NCBI GenBank assembly: GCA_001898415.1 | Contig: MKTU01000021.1 | Span: forward strand, 58,037-122,036 | Origin: Rhodanobacter sp. 67-28 | GTDB taxonomy: Bacteria > Pseudomonadota > Gammaproteobacteria > Xanthomonadales > Rhodanobacteraceae | DNA: 64,000 bases | Reading direction: 5' to 3' | Shown: positions 26,762 to 35,345 of the stretch, piece after piece | How the letters are laid out: every line of letters starts with the position of its first letter | How positions within the stretch are numbered: the stretch's first letter is position 1 | The notes under the pieces: model-generated | What the model was told of the DNA's origin: nothing | Database searches by the model: none | Seen by the model: the letters and a program-made list of their open reading frames with translations, nothing else | Made by a program: the position numbers and the translations under genes

Positions 26762-27019
26762 ATGGAACCGAACTCGCCGCACACCGTCCGCCCCCTGAAT
26801 CCGCCGCATTTGCCGCCCACTGACGGCGACGGGGATGGTGGCATGCTACCCAGTCCGGACGCCGTGCTTAACGATCCGGCCGCCTCGTATTGGCTCAAGG
26901 ACGCGTTGCGCTCAGCCTTGGCACGCGATCCGCTAGACGCAGCCCGGGATGCTGAGTTGCTGGCCGTGGTGCTCGCCGAGCGCGAAAGCGAGGTTCTCGC
27001 GCAGGGTGGTGTGTCGTGA
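26762..27019 (+). CDS. Small protein, first of a related tandem pair
   Basis: The first ATG is at 26762 (85 residues). After a Pro-rich start the helical part reads ASYWLKDALRSALARDPLDA followed by AELLAVVLAERES. The next gene encodes the same pattern, so the two are diverged duplicates. The genes overlap by GTGA. No known family. Confidence 0.6.
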   Translation: MEPNSPHTVRPLNPPHLPPTDGDGDGGMLPSPDAVLNDPAASYWLKDALRSALARDPLDAARDAELLAVVLAERESEVLAQGGVS

Positions 27020-27375
27020 CGATCCAGCGCGGCGACACGCCGGCGTATCGCGCCGCCATGGCCAACCCTGAGCGCTCCGGCTGGTTCCGCTACTGGCTGA
27101 TGCTGGCTTGGGAGCGGCGGCCGCGCGAGCGGTCGCTGAAGGACGCACAGGCGCTTCAACGCGCGCTCGACCCGGGCACGCCCATGTTCAACGTCCGTGG
27201 TCTGCTGCGAGACGACGACGAGTCGTACTGGCTCTGCAACGCCTTCCGGAGTGCTGTGCGGCATTCGCCGCCCGACGCGCACGCGGAGGCAGGGCTCATC
27301 GTGACGCTGTTGCGCGACCGGCTCGCAGGAACTTCCTCACCAACTCCAGACGACACCGATCGGGTAGCCGCATGA
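27016..27375 (+). CDS. Small protein, second of a related tandem pair
   Basis: It starts at a GTG overlapping the previous stop; 119 residues. The C-terminal half (ESYWLCNAFRSAVRHSPPDA, then AGLIVTLLRDRLA) aligns with the preceding protein (SYWL-A-RSA-P-DA pattern). The N-terminus adds a GWFRYWLMLAWERRPRERS segment. It overlaps the DsbD-domain gene by ATGA. Unknown function. Confidence 0.65.
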   Translation: MTIQRGDTPAYRAAMANPERSGWFRYWLMLAWERRPRERSLKDAQALQRALDPGTPMFNVRGLLRDDDESYWLCNAFRSAVRHSPPDAHAEAGLIVTLLRDRLAGTSSPTPDDTDRVAA

Positions 27376-27818
27376 AGCTGATCCTTCTCCATCTGGCCTT
27401 CCTGCTTATCGCGGTGGCTGCATCGCCCGCGTCGGCGCAGGATCTCCTTGACCCGTCACAGGCGTTCCAGATCACCGCGGTGCGCGAGTCGCCGGGGCGT
27501 GTGGTACTCACGTGGTCGATCGCTCCGGGTTATGCCATCTATCGCGACCGGGTGAAGGTCGCGGCCGGCGATGCCCAAGTGCGCATTGGGGCCCTGTCGT
27601 TGCCCGCCGGCTACATGGTCGATGATCCGAGCCTCGGGCTTGGTGCGGTGTACGAGGGCCACTTCGTGATGAGCGTGCCCTACACGCTCGCGGACGGCGC
27701 GACGAGCCCGGCACTCAAAGTCGAGGTCGGCGGGTGCCATCACACCGACCCCCTCGTGTGCTTCCCGCCCTACAACGTCACCGTCCCCATCCGGCAGTTC
27801 GCCAGCGTTACCCGGTGA
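27372..27818 (+). CDS. Stand-alone DsbD alpha-domain-like periplasmic protein
   Basis: The ATG at 27372 overlaps the previous stop and gives 148 residues with a signal peptide (LLHLAFLLIAVAASPASAQ). The mature part matches the N-terminal domain of DsbD: LLDPSQAFQIT, then VVLTWSIAPGYAIYRDRVKV, and the Cys pair in VGGCHHTDPLVCFPPYNVTV. In DsbD this domain takes electrons from the membrane part and passes them to periplasmic oxidoreductases. Here the membrane and gamma domains are absent, so it probably relays electrons from host DsbD or similar to TraF-type proteins. That role is inference. Confidence 0.8.
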   Translation: MKLILLHLAFLLIAVAASPASAQDLLDPSQAFQITAVRESPGRVVLTWSIAPGYAIYRDRVKVAAGDAQVRIGALSLPAGYMVDDPSLGLGAVYEGHFVMSVPYTLADGATSPALKVEVGGCHHTDPLVCFPPYNVTVPIRQFASVTR

Positions 27819-27862
27819 GCTACCGCGCACGAACGCACCATCGCCCTGGCACGGAGACGGAC

Positions 27863-28372
27863 ATGCTGCAGGCCTTCGCCGATTTCATTGTCGCGCACTG
27901 TACCTGGTCGGGCGCACTGATCGCGCTCGTCGCGTTCGTCGAGGGCCTGGCCCTGGTGGGAACATTCATGCCGGGCAGCACCATCCTGATCGCGGTTGGT
28001 GCGGCCAGCTCGCACTCTCTGAGCATGCTGTTGCCGCTGATCCTGTGTGCGGCCGTCGGCGCCATTGCCGGCGACACGTTGTCCTACCGATGGGGACGAA
28101 CCCGCGGCCAGGAATTCCTTGCGCGCCCGGCCCTGCTGCGCCACGCGGCATGGATCGACCGCACTAAGCGTCTGGTGCGCTGGCGCGGCGAGCTCGGCGT
28201 ACTGATCGGCAGGCTGTGCCCACCGATGCGCTCGGTCATGCCGCTGGTCGCCGGCATGAGTGGCCTGCACGTCGGCCGATTCGTCGTTGCGGACGTTGCC
28301 GCATCGACGCTTTGGTCCGCGTCGCATCTTGGGGGTGGGGCCTATGTCATCCACCTTCTTCATTCCCTTTGA
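27863..28372 (+). CDS. DedA-family membrane protein
   Basis: The ATG at 27863 after GGAG gives 169 residues. Features of the DedA/SNARE-associated family: VEGLALVGTFMPGSTILIAVG, a re-entrant-type Gly-rich segment AVGAIAGDTLSYRWGRTRG, the conserved F-x-R-x(n)-P-x(n)-R variant LIGRLCPPMRSVMPLVAGMSG, and a terminal helix. DedA proteins move undecaprenyl phosphate or other lipids across the membrane. Its location on a mobile element next to a DsbD-type protein is unusual. Confidence 0.88.
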   Translation: MLQAFADFIVAHCTWSGALIALVAFVEGLALVGTFMPGSTILIAVGAASSHSLSMLLPLILCAAVGAIAGDTLSYRWGRTRGQEFLARPALLRHAAWIDRTKRLVRWRGELGVLIGRLCPPMRSVMPLVAGMSGLHVGRFVVADVAASTLWSASHLGGGAYVIHLLHSL

Positions 28373-28392
28373 TCCCACTGGAGTTCCGCGTC

Positions 28393-28566
28393 ATGGATTC
28401 GAAAAGCAATGTCGGCGCAACCTCGAAGGAAGTTGTCGCCACCCGCGTCGTAGACGCGGCTAACCAGGGCGAGGCTTGGGCGCAGGCCCATGGGAAGTCG
28501 GTCCGTCTCGTCACTTGGCTGGCTCTCGCTGGCCTTGCCGTCTTCTGGTTCGTGAAGCACCACTGA
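28393..28566 (+). CDS. Small tail-anchored membrane protein
   Basis: 57 residues from the ATG at 28393, with a soluble N-terminus and one C-terminal membrane helix (LVTWLALAGLAVFWFV) ending KHH. It sits between the DedA and lipoprotein genes on the same strand. Unknown function. Confidence 0.6.
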   Translation: MDSKSNVGATSKEVVATRVVDAANQGEAWAQAHGKSVRLVTWLALAGLAVFWFVKHH

Positions 28567-28587
28567 AGCTGCACCAAGGAATTCGTC

Positions 28588-29103
28588 ATGCACATGCGTC
28601 TCCAATGCTTGGCCACCGTGCTCGCCACCATCGTCCTGCTCGCCGCATGCAACTCGCCCGTGCCCCCGGGCTCGACTGCTACGCCGTCCGGGGCCAGCGA
28701 GCCAGCTCTCGCATCGAAGGGCCTGTGGGAGTACGTAGGCAAGGTGAACGTCGCCATCGAGGGCAAGCCGGTTGCGTCCATGCCACGACAGTGGCAGCTC
28801 TGCCTGAAGATGGACGGTGAGCCGCCGATGATCAAGCCCGAGGGCCAGGCTGTCACGAAGTGCACGGCACCGGTGGCGAGACCGACCGCGACGGGATACT
28901 ACGCGACGATGTCCTGCGTGACGACCGACGACGGCACGGACCACGCACTGAGCGAGTCCCTGGGCGTGACCACAGGGAAGGGCGGGCGAACGGTCACGCT
29001 GTACGGGAACATCATTACCACGCTGAGCGACGATGCGACGCGCCCTCAGCCCATGACGATGCAGATCAGTGCTTCCGGGCACTGGGCCGGTGAGTGCAGG
29101 TAG
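28588..29103 (+). CDS. DUF3617-like lipoprotein
   Basis: 171 residues with a lipobox (ATIVLLAAC). The mature part opens with KGLWEYVGKVNVAIEG and has a QLCLKM segment and a second Cys region (SCVTTDDG), the general layout of DUF3617 proteins (GLWE start, Cys pair, Gly-Asn strand near the end). Probably periplasmic and membrane-anchored. The family call is tentative. Confidence 0.65.
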   Translation: MHMRLQCLATVLATIVLLAACNSPVPPGSTATPSGASEPALASKGLWEYVGKVNVAIEGKPVASMPRQWQLCLKMDGEPPMIKPEGQAVTKCTAPVARPTATGYYATMSCVTTDDGTDHALSESLGVTTGKGGRTVTLYGNIITTLSDDATRPQPMTMQISASGHWAGECR

Positions 29104-29315
29104 CGACCAGTCGAGCGTCTTGGAATCCAGCCAGACCCGGGCAAAATTCGGAAGGGATGGTGGTTGGATAGCTGGAAGTTCTACGTTGGGCCGGATAAGA
29201 CCAGAAAGCCGTGCACGGCGAAGACGCGAGGTCTGGTGGAGCTGCCTGCACTTCCTAGCCATCGTATGGATGGAATCGCATATGGACCGAACCTATCAGT
29301 CCAAGGATGAAGTAC

Positions 29316-29681
29316 ATGATTCTCGATGCACTGTTTGACCGGCTGGGGTACGTCAGGAAATCGGAGTTGCATTTCGCCAGGTCAGTGGGGAAGCGATTGG
29401 ATGAACATCGCGAAACAGTTGAGGCGATCGCGGAAAAGACAGATTTGTTTACGGAGTTCTGGCATGCCGCGCACATGGCCGCGCAGGACGACTACCTGAT
29501 GCGGCTCTATCACCTGGCATATGGTGCGTGGCCCGACGACGACGTTGGGGAAGGCAACCGACAGCCCGATACCGGGGAGTACGTTCGGAGGCGCCCGAAA
29601 GTACTCGGTTGCTGCAGGTTACCGGAGTATCCGCATCAACCAATGCCGCCACCGGCGGGCTCACGGCCCGTGTCGGTATGA
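29316..29681 (+). CDS. Unknown protein
   Basis: The ATG at 29316 has AAGGA 8 bases upstream and gives 121 residues (an ATG at 29307 is also possible). It is helical and charged at first (RKSELHFARSVGKRLDEHRETVEAI in outline) with a Pro-rich C-terminus. It overlaps the next gene by ATGA. No family recognised. Confidence 0.5.
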   Translation: MILDALFDRLGYVRKSELHFARSVGKRLDEHRETVEAIAEKTDLFTEFWHAAHMAAQDDYLMRLYHLAYGAWPDDDVGEGNRQPDTGEYVRRRPKVLGCCRLPEYPHQPMPPPAGSRPVSV

Positions 29682-29956
29682 AGTTCGCGCAGATGCAAAT
29701 CGAGCGGTTGCGCAGCTGGCATACGATTTCGATCGCTAACTTCCCCTCGCACCAGCTGGTATCCCCTTCCCGCACGGCCAAGCGCCACGGCGCCACATGC
29801 TCCATATTCTTCACCGTCGCGTTGGTCACCGCGGCGTTCTTTCGCCACCACTCGTGGGCTCACACGGTTTGCGCCGTGGCTCTCGGCGCGGCTTTGGGAT
29901 CTGGCTCGAAGGCAGCATGGTTCCTTGGTAAGGCGATCGCTGGGCCAAAGGGTTAA
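29678..29956 (+). CDS. Small membrane protein
   Basis: The ATG at 29678 overlaps the stop before it and gives 92 residues. A hydrophobic region (CSIFFTVALVTAAFF, then TVCAVALGAALGSGSKAAWFLG) suggests two membrane segments. Unknown function. Confidence 0.5.
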   Translation: MKFAQMQIERLRSWHTISIANFPSHQLVSPSRTAKRHGATCSIFFTVALVTAAFFRHHSWAHTVCAVALGAALGSGSKAAWFLGKAIAGPKG

Positions 29957-29978
29957 CTGGAGACTGGAGACGCCGGAT

Positions 29979-30557
29979 ATGCCGAACTCTAACGACGACG
30001 GCGTGCAGAGAGTGCCGGACAAGCCGGTAGTACCGGTGGCTGAGCTCATGCGCGTGTATGGCAACACGGTCTGGATCGAAAGTGACCTCCTTGGAGATCG
30101 CCACGTGATGGTGCAGAGCGAGGCGCCGGGAGCGGAGCCGCACTGTTTCTGCTCGCTGCGCTACGATCACCGCTACACGAGCAACTCTCATCTCGACCAA
30201 GTGGCTGAGCGCGTTGCGTTGTTGCTGGGCGCATTGGCTCCTGTCGCGCGACGGGTTCGCGATGTTCCGATTTCGACGCCAACAGGCTCTAATGCGATAA
30301 GGGATATTCCGGCACAAAAGCCGCGCGTCGAGAACGGCGCCGTCCAGTTTGGCGACGACTGGCCAGGGGTCTTCATCCGCGGCGACTCTGCTGGGTACTA
30401 TGCCATGACACTTCATGCGCTACTGCAACCGCCGGCGGACAAAAACTCCGCGACCACTGGCGCCATCGCCAGGATCCAGCTCGGTGGGCTGTACAACCTG
30501 CTGCGCGGGTGCGTTGTCGGACCAGCAAACGGACTATTTCCGCCAAGGACAGACTGA
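29979..30557 (+). CDS. Unknown soluble protein
   Basis: 192 residues from the ATG at 29979. The N-terminal half is beta-rich and His/Asp-containing (GNTVWIESDLLGDRHVMV, HCFCSLRYDHRYT); the second half has FGDDWPGVFIRGDSAGYYAM. The stop shares one base with the next start (TGATG). No family recognised. Confidence 0.6.
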   Translation: MPNSNDDGVQRVPDKPVVPVAELMRVYGNTVWIESDLLGDRHVMVQSEAPGAEPHCFCSLRYDHRYTSNSHLDQVAERVALLLGALAPVARRVRDVPISTPTGSNAIRDIPAQKPRVENGAVQFGDDWPGVFIRGDSAGYYAMTLHALLQPPADKNSATTGAIARIQLGGLYNLLRGCVVGPANGLFPPRTD

Positions 30558-31000
30558 TGCCATCGAACCCGCACGAGATCAACCCAGATGCTGTCCCGCG
30601 GATCAGCAAGCCTCTGCTTGCCGGCATCGGCATGATGGTGTTGGTGGCGGTGCTCTTTGTCACGCAAAGACTGGTTGGTGCCCCACCTTATGGCTCGGGC
30701 TTCGCGGAACACGTCGTGCTCGTCGACACAGCCTGTACCGAGCTGCGTAACGCCAAAACGCTTGATGGCAAGAAGGCACCAGAGCAAGCATTTCCATGCG
30801 CCTTCACGGGCTACCTCTATCCGACGCAAATTGCAGGGCTGCTGGCTGTCGATGGCGTCAGCGAGAACGTCAAAGGTCGGTGTCTTACCCTTGCGGCTGC
30901 GATCATCGACACGAAGCGCAGTTACGTGGACAGCGACTACCCTCGTCAGCCAGACATGCCGGCGCGCGTACTCGAGGCCTGCAAGGGCAGGCTCCCATAG
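30557..31000 (+). CDS. Membrane-anchored protein of unknown function
   Basis: 147 residues from the ATG at 30557. One N-terminal membrane helix (KPLLAGIGMMVLVAVLFVT) is followed by a periplasmic domain with three Cys residues (DTACTEL, QAFPCAFTGYL, KGRCLTL). Coupled to the gene before it. Unknown function. Confidence 0.6.
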   Translation: MPSNPHEINPDAVPRISKPLLAGIGMMVLVAVLFVTQRLVGAPPYGSGFAEHVVLVDTACTELRNAKTLDGKKAPEQAFPCAFTGYLYPTQIAGLLAVDGVSENVKGRCLTLAAAIIDTKRSYVDSDYPRQPDMPARVLEACKGRLP

Positions 31001-31008
31001 TCAGATCG

Positions 31009-31611
31009 ATGAAGGACGTCCGGCTTCGAGAGCTGACATCAGCGGATGGGATCACGCACCAGGTGCCCGTCGGAGTCTCCTACATGCGCGAAACTCGCAT
31101 GTGGCGCGTGACCTTTGCGTCCCGGCGTTTTGGACAGCAATACTTCTCGGCGAGCGTCTCGGCAGCAGGTCTGGGGAAGGCGACAGCGGAACTGGCGCGG
31201 CGCCGCGAACTGATGCGGCGAGAAGGAGCGCTCAAACACAGCGACCGCGTCGAGCGTAACCACAAGACCGTTCGCACCGGGCGGCCCGGCGTGATGTTCA
31301 ATTGGTGCTCCCGCGATCGCGCGTTTTTCGAGGCGAAAGCCTCCTCGAGGCCGTACGGGAGGACGCTTCGCTTCTCATTGCGTGGCGAGGAGTGCGTCGA
31401 CCCAGATTCCATCTGTCGCATTTGGGCTTTGGCCGTCGCAACACGAGACTATCTTGTGCTCGAGCTTGCGAATGGGCGCGGCGAAAAGGTGACGAAACTG
31501 ACGGCGATGAGCTTGCCCGACAGGGTGCGTCGTGCTGCGCGCATGATCGATTTCACGCCGGCGTCGCGCAGGGGGCTTCTTGCCGCCGTGAAGCGCGTTC
31601 GCCCCAAATAG
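31009..31611 (+). CDS. Unknown protein with an AP2-like N-terminal segment
   Basis: 200 residues from the ATG at 31009. Residues about 22-65 (GVSYMRETRMWRVTFASRRF followed by GKATAELARRREL) have the G-x-Y-x-W-x(n)-helix look of AP2-type DNA-binding domains found in some phage and homing proteins. The remainder is basic and beta-rich. The call is weak; no other family recognised. Confidence 0.5.
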   Translation: MKDVRLRELTSADGITHQVPVGVSYMRETRMWRVTFASRRFGQQYFSASVSAAGLGKATAELARRRELMRREGALKHSDRVERNHKTVRTGRPGVMFNWCSRDRAFFEAKASSRPYGRTLRFSLRGEECVDPDSICRIWALAVATRDYLVLELANGRGEKVTKLTAMSLPDRVRRAARMIDFTPASRRGLLAAVKRVRPK

Positions 31612-31753
31612 CTAGTCGTGCAGTTGCTGAGTGCTAGCATCGACCTGATGCTGATCTGTCCAAGGGCTACGTGTTCCGAAGACCTGAGGCCTTGTACCCG
31701 AGCATAGTTAACGGCCTGCAAGTTACACCGAGTCCAGCACGGGAGGACAACCG

Positions 31754-32020
31754 ATGGCCGAGACACGCGATGAACTTCAAGCCCTACTGAAAACCCTGGG
31801 TGACCAGATGCCCGTGCTTGTCCGCGAGCACCCCGATGACGGCGACTTCTGGGCGAACTTCGCGGGCGCCTCAGATTTTATTCTCGACGCTGCAGGTCCT
31901 GACGACTTCGATTGGGTCTTGGAGCAGATCAATGCGTTGTTGATCGCCAATGGCAAGCCTACCGAAGACCTTGCACCGACGGACGACCTAGACCATTGCT
32001 CCGATCCACCAAAGCGTTGA
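31754..32020 (+). CDS. Small acidic protein
   Basis: 88 residues, with GGGAGGA 8 bases before the ATG. It is acidic and helical (MAETRDELQALLKTL, FDWVLEQINALL). Unknown function. Confidence 0.6.
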   Translation: MAETRDELQALLKTLGDQMPVLVREHPDDGDFWANFAGASDFILDAAGPDDFDWVLEQINALLIANGKPTEDLAPTDDLDHCSDPPKR

Positions 32021-32051
32021 TCCTTGGCCCTTTCCCCCTCATATTTGAGCG

Positions 32052-32315
32052 ATGAACGAGCCAACCCCCGATGGCGTCCGCCGCTACCCTGACACCCAGG
32101 GTTTCCACTCCGATTTGTCGAAGGCGAACGCAGAGCCCGACCGTCGGTGCCCGTGCACCTGTCAGCCCACGTGCCCAGCACGCTGCTCGGGTGAGTGCGG
32201 TTGCGAAGCGTGTGGGCTCGATTACACGATCTTTTGCGATGAAGCTGGCTTCCTGGGCCCAGAGGGCATGAACGTGCCGGAGGACCACGCTCTGGCTGCC
32301 TACCGTTCGTTCTGA
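32052..32315 (+). CDS. Small Cys-rich protein
   Basis: 87 residues with a dense Cys cluster (RRCPCTCQPTCPARCSGECG, then CEAC), which could bind zinc or another metal. It lies directly before the SRAP gene. Unknown function; the frame is supported by the ordered Cys pattern and by filling the gap between neighbours. Confidence 0.5.
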   Translation: MNEPTPDGVRRYPDTQGFHSDLSKANAEPDRRCPCTCQPTCPARCSGECGCEACGLDYTIFCDEAGFLGPEGMNVPEDHALAAYRSF

Positions 32316-32328
32316 TGTGAGGTGGATC

Positions 32329-33072
32329 ATGTGTGGTCGCTACGCGAGGCAACTGGAGTTCGAGTTCACCTTCGATGAACGGGAGGTGTTGGAACGCCTC
32401 AATCCACTGCTGGTCGATCAGCTCATGCAGCGGGAACCGGCTTACAACATTTGCCCGACCCAGATCCAACCGGTGATCGCCCGTGGTGATGATGGTGTGG
32501 AGATGAAGGGTTTGCGATGGGGGCTGGTGCCCAGTTGGGCAAAGGATCTGAGATTTGGCGCCAAGACGATCAATGCCCGGCGGGAGACCGTGCGAGAAAA
32601 GCCTAGTTTCCGTACGGCGTTCAAGAAACGACGTTGCCTGGTGCCTGCCACGGGCTATTTCGAGTGGACGGGCGACAAAGGAAGCAAGCAACCCTGGTTC
32701 ATCTACCCTCCGGACCGCACGCTGCTGATGTTCGCGGGGCTCTGGGAGGCTTGGAAGGATCCCGCCGACCCTACCGCAGAGTGGATTCGCACGTACACGG
32801 TGATCACCGGAGATCCCGGGAAAGTTTCTGGCGATGTTCATGATCGACAGCCCGTGATCTTGCCGCCGGCGATGTGGGAAATGTGGTTGGTGGATGGCAC
32901 GCCGGACGAAGCGGGCACGCTGCTCAATGAGGTTCCTGAGGCTGAGCTCGCTTACCATCCCGTCACCAAGGCTGTCAGTTCACCCAAAAGCCAGGGCGAG
33001 CAGCTGGTCGAGCCGATCGAGCTGAGCCCGGAAGAACGGTCCTATCAGCTTTCCGCCGTGGCAGGTGGCTGA
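32329..33072 (+). CDS. SRAP-family (YedK/HMCES) abasic-site shielding protein
   Basis: The ATG at 32329 puts Cys at position 2 (MCGRYA), as the family needs: the Met is removed and Cys2 forms a thiazolidine link with abasic sites in single-stranded DNA. The other family blocks are present: YNICPTQ, MKGLRWGLVPSWAKD, KTINARRETVREKPSFR, RRCLVPATGYFEWTG and a VHDRQPVIL His segment. 247 residues. It sits just before umuD/umuC-like genes, forming a DNA damage block, and may protect single-stranded DNA during transfer. Confidence 0.95.
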   Translation: MCGRYARQLEFEFTFDEREVLERLNPLLVDQLMQREPAYNICPTQIQPVIARGDDGVEMKGLRWGLVPSWAKDLRFGAKTINARRETVREKPSFRTAFKKRRCLVPATGYFEWTGDKGSKQPWFIYPPDRTLLMFAGLWEAWKDPADPTAEWIRTYTVITGDPGKVSGDVHDRQPVILPPAMWEMWLVDGTPDEAGTLLNEVPEAELAYHPVTKAVSSPKSQGEQLVEPIELSPEERSYQLSAVAGG

Positions 33073-33120
33073 GGGTCTCCAGGATCGCACTCTTGCCGTA
33101 TGAGAGGGGGCGGGTGGTAA

Positions 33121-33146
33121 TCTTGATTTCTGTTCAGTAATCAAGA
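33121..33146 (+). promoter_or_regulatory. Palindromic candidate operator upstream of the umuD-like gene
   Basis: TCTTGATT at 33121-33128 and AATCAAGA at 33139-33146 form a perfect 8-bp inverted repeat around a 10-base spacer, ending 10 bases before the umuD-like ATG. It does not match the CTGT-N8-ACAG LexA box, so the regulator may be another LexA type or the UmuD-like protein's own repressor partner. Confidence 0.45.
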
Positions 33147-33156
33147 AGCACGCCCC

Positions 33157-33759
33157 ATGACATCCCAAGATCACGGCGGCCTGCGCCGAGGCGCAGGCCG
33201 AAAGCCAGGGTCCAACGCCTATGGCGAGCCCACCCAGCCCTTGCGGGTGCCGGTTTCCCAGGTGGAAACGGTGGTGGCGTTTCTCGACGCCCACCGGCAA
33301 CCGGCCACAGCCGAAAACCCACGGCCCATGTCGCTCACCCCCACCACGGTGGCGCTGACCACTTTCGTCAGTCGAGTACCCGCCGGGTTTCCTTCGCCTG
33401 CGGCGGATTATCTGGACGACAGCATCGATCTCAACGCCGAGCTGATCATCCATGGTCACGAGGCTGCGACTTTCGTGCTCAGGGTCAAGGGTTGGTCGAT
33501 GATGCAGGCTGGCATATTCGAGGGTGACCGGATCATCGTGGATCGTGCGCTGACTGCCCGGCAGGGTGATGTGGTGGTGGCGATCACCAGCAACGGCAGC
33601 GATTTGACGATCAAGCGCCTGGGGATGCTCGATGGGAAGGTGGCGCTGCTTCCTGAAAACCCGCATTTCAAGCCCATCACGTTCGAGGAAGGCGACACGC
33701 TGGAAATCTGGGGTGTGGTGACCAACTGCCTGCGCAATTTCAGGCGCGGTGGGCGGTGA
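33157..33759 (+). CDS. umuD: UmuD/LexA-family S24 autopeptidase
   Basis: 200 residues. The S24 peptidase domain has the catalytic Ser in KGWSMMQAGI and the catalytic Lys in LTIKRLG; a likely self-cleavage site is VPAG-FPSP near residue 75. The N-terminal 60 residues (RRGAGRKPGSNAYGEP) are longer and more basic than in E. coli UmuD (139 residues). After RecA-stimulated cleavage UmuD' joins UmuC to form polymerase V. umuC follows 69 bases later. Confidence 0.9.
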   Translation: MTSQDHGGLRRGAGRKPGSNAYGEPTQPLRVPVSQVETVVAFLDAHRQPATAENPRPMSLTPTTVALTTFVSRVPAGFPSPAADYLDDSIDLNAELIIHGHEAATFVLRVKGWSMMQAGIFEGDRIIVDRALTARQGDVVVAITSNGSDLTIKRLGMLDGKVALLPENPHFKPITFEEGDTLEIWGVVTNCLRNFRRGGR

Positions 33760-33828
33760 AGTGAATAATCTGGCATGGCGCGCGTTACAGGCCGTGGCGG
33801 CGAGCCGCGCTGACCCCCTGTGCATTCA

Positions 33829-35142
33829 ATGGCCTTGCTCGTGAAGAGGCGCTTGGCGTTGGTGGACGCCAATTCGTTCTACTGCTCGGCCGAACGCATT
33901 TTTCGCCCCGATCTGGAAGGCGTGCCTGTTGTTGTGTTGTCGAACAACGATGGATGCGTTGTCGCCCGGTCAGCCGAAGTCAAAAAGCTTGGCGTGGCGA
34001 TGGGCATGCCGTGGTTTCAGATGAAGGATCTGGCCAGGCAGCACAACATACTCGCGTTCTCCTCGAATTACACGCTGTATGGAGACATCTCCCGCCGCTT
34101 CATGTCCGTACTCGCGCAATTCGTGCCGCCCGAAGAGCAGGAGATTTACAGCATCGATGAGTGCTTTTTGGATTTTACCCATCAGCCTCACTTGGATTTG
34201 ACGGCCACCGGCCACGTGATGCGCGACCGGGTGAAGCGATGGACGGGGTTGCCCGTGTGCGTGGGCTGCGGATCGACCAAAACGCTGGCAAAATTTGCGA
34301 ACAACGTGGCCAAGAAGCAAGCGCAGTGGGGTGGCGTATGCGATCTCACGGCGCTGAGTGAAACAGAACTTGTTGCCGTGTTGGGTCAATTCGATGTGCG
34401 CGACGTGTGGGGCGTCGGGCGAAAGATCGCCATGCAACTGATGTCGTATGGCGTGCGCACCGCGGCCGACCTTCGAGCTTGCGATGCCAAGCGGATCCGC
34501 GAGCGCTTCACAGTAGTGCTGGAACGCACAGTGAGCGAATTGCAAGGCGTGAGTTGCGTGGCCTGGGAAAATGAACCACCGGCCAAGCAGCAAATCATCG
34601 CATCCCGATCCTTCGGTGGCCCACTCTACACGACTGAGCAGCTGGCCGAACCGGTTCGCTTCCACATGGCGCGCGCCGCTGAAAAGCTTCGCCTGCAAGG
34701 AAGTATCGCCGGCACGCTGGGCGTGTTCCTGGAAACCAATCGCTTTCGACCGCAGGATCCGCAATACAGCCCATCGCGAGCGATCCATCTGCCTGCAGCC
34801 ACTGACGACACGGCCGTGCTGACCACCTGGGCCACCACGCTGATGCGCGCGATCCACAAGCCGGGTTTTCGCTACGTCAAAGCCGGCGTGATGCTCATGG
34901 ATCTGCGAGAACGCTGTGTGGTTCAGGGCTCGCTGTTCGATGCTGCGCCAACGGATCGGGATCTGCGCCGGGAGAGGCTGATGGGTGTCCTCGATCGCGC
35001 CAATGGCAAATGGGGCAGGGGTACCATGGGGGTGGGTAGCGCGGGGGTAAAGCAGCAGCGTGGGTGGGCGATGTCCAGGGCAAATCTGTCGCCGTGCTAC
35101 ACCACCCGTTGGGACGAACTGCGCGAAGTCCTGGCCGATTGA
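33829..35142 (+). CDS. umuC: UmuC-like Y-family DNA polymerase
   Basis: 437 residues from the ATG at 33829 (a GTG at 33820 is in frame). Y-family signatures: [41 protein letters not shown] (catalytic SIDE) and the helix-hairpin-helix part [14 protein letters not shown]. The C-terminus ([13 protein letters not shown], then [19 protein letters not shown]) is the DUF4113-type tail of plasmid UmuC proteins such as MucB and RulB. With umuD it gives SOS mutagenesis; such pairs are common on conjugative plasmids. Confidence 0.95.
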   Translation: MALLVKRRLALVDANSFYCSAERIFRPDLEGVPVVVLSNNDGCVVARSAEVKKLGVAMGMPWFQMKDLARQHNILAFSSNYTLYGDISRRFMSVLAQFVPPEEQEIYSIDECFLDFTHQPHLDLTATGHVMRDRVKRWTGLPVCVGCGSTKTLAKFANNVAKKQAQWGGVCDLTALSETELVAVLGQFDVRDVWGVGRKIAMQLMSYGVRTAADLRACDAKRIRERFTVVLERTVSELQGVSCVAWENEPPAKQQIIASRSFGGPLYTTEQLAEPVRFHMARAAEKLRLQGSIAGTLGVFLETNRFRPQDPQYSPSRAIHLPAATDDTAVLTTWATTLMRAIHKPGFRYVKAGVMLMDLRERCVVQGSLFDAAPTDRDLRRERLMGVLDRANGKWGRGTMGVGSAGVKQQRGWAMSRANLSPCYTTRWDELREVLAD

Positions 35143-35345
35143 TTCATCGTTTCGCACCGCTGTGCCCGTAGAACTCGCTGCCTTCCTCGATGAGGTTGAA
35201 TTCCGTTTCCGCAGGATCGGCCACCACCACAACGAGTTCCGTCCCCCGGGCTGCCGCACCAGGCCTGCGGCAGCGCGCGGGTGTGGCGCAGATTGGCAAA
35301 TGCTGGCGTTTTGCATCTGCAAACCGTGAACATCGACGCCGACAT

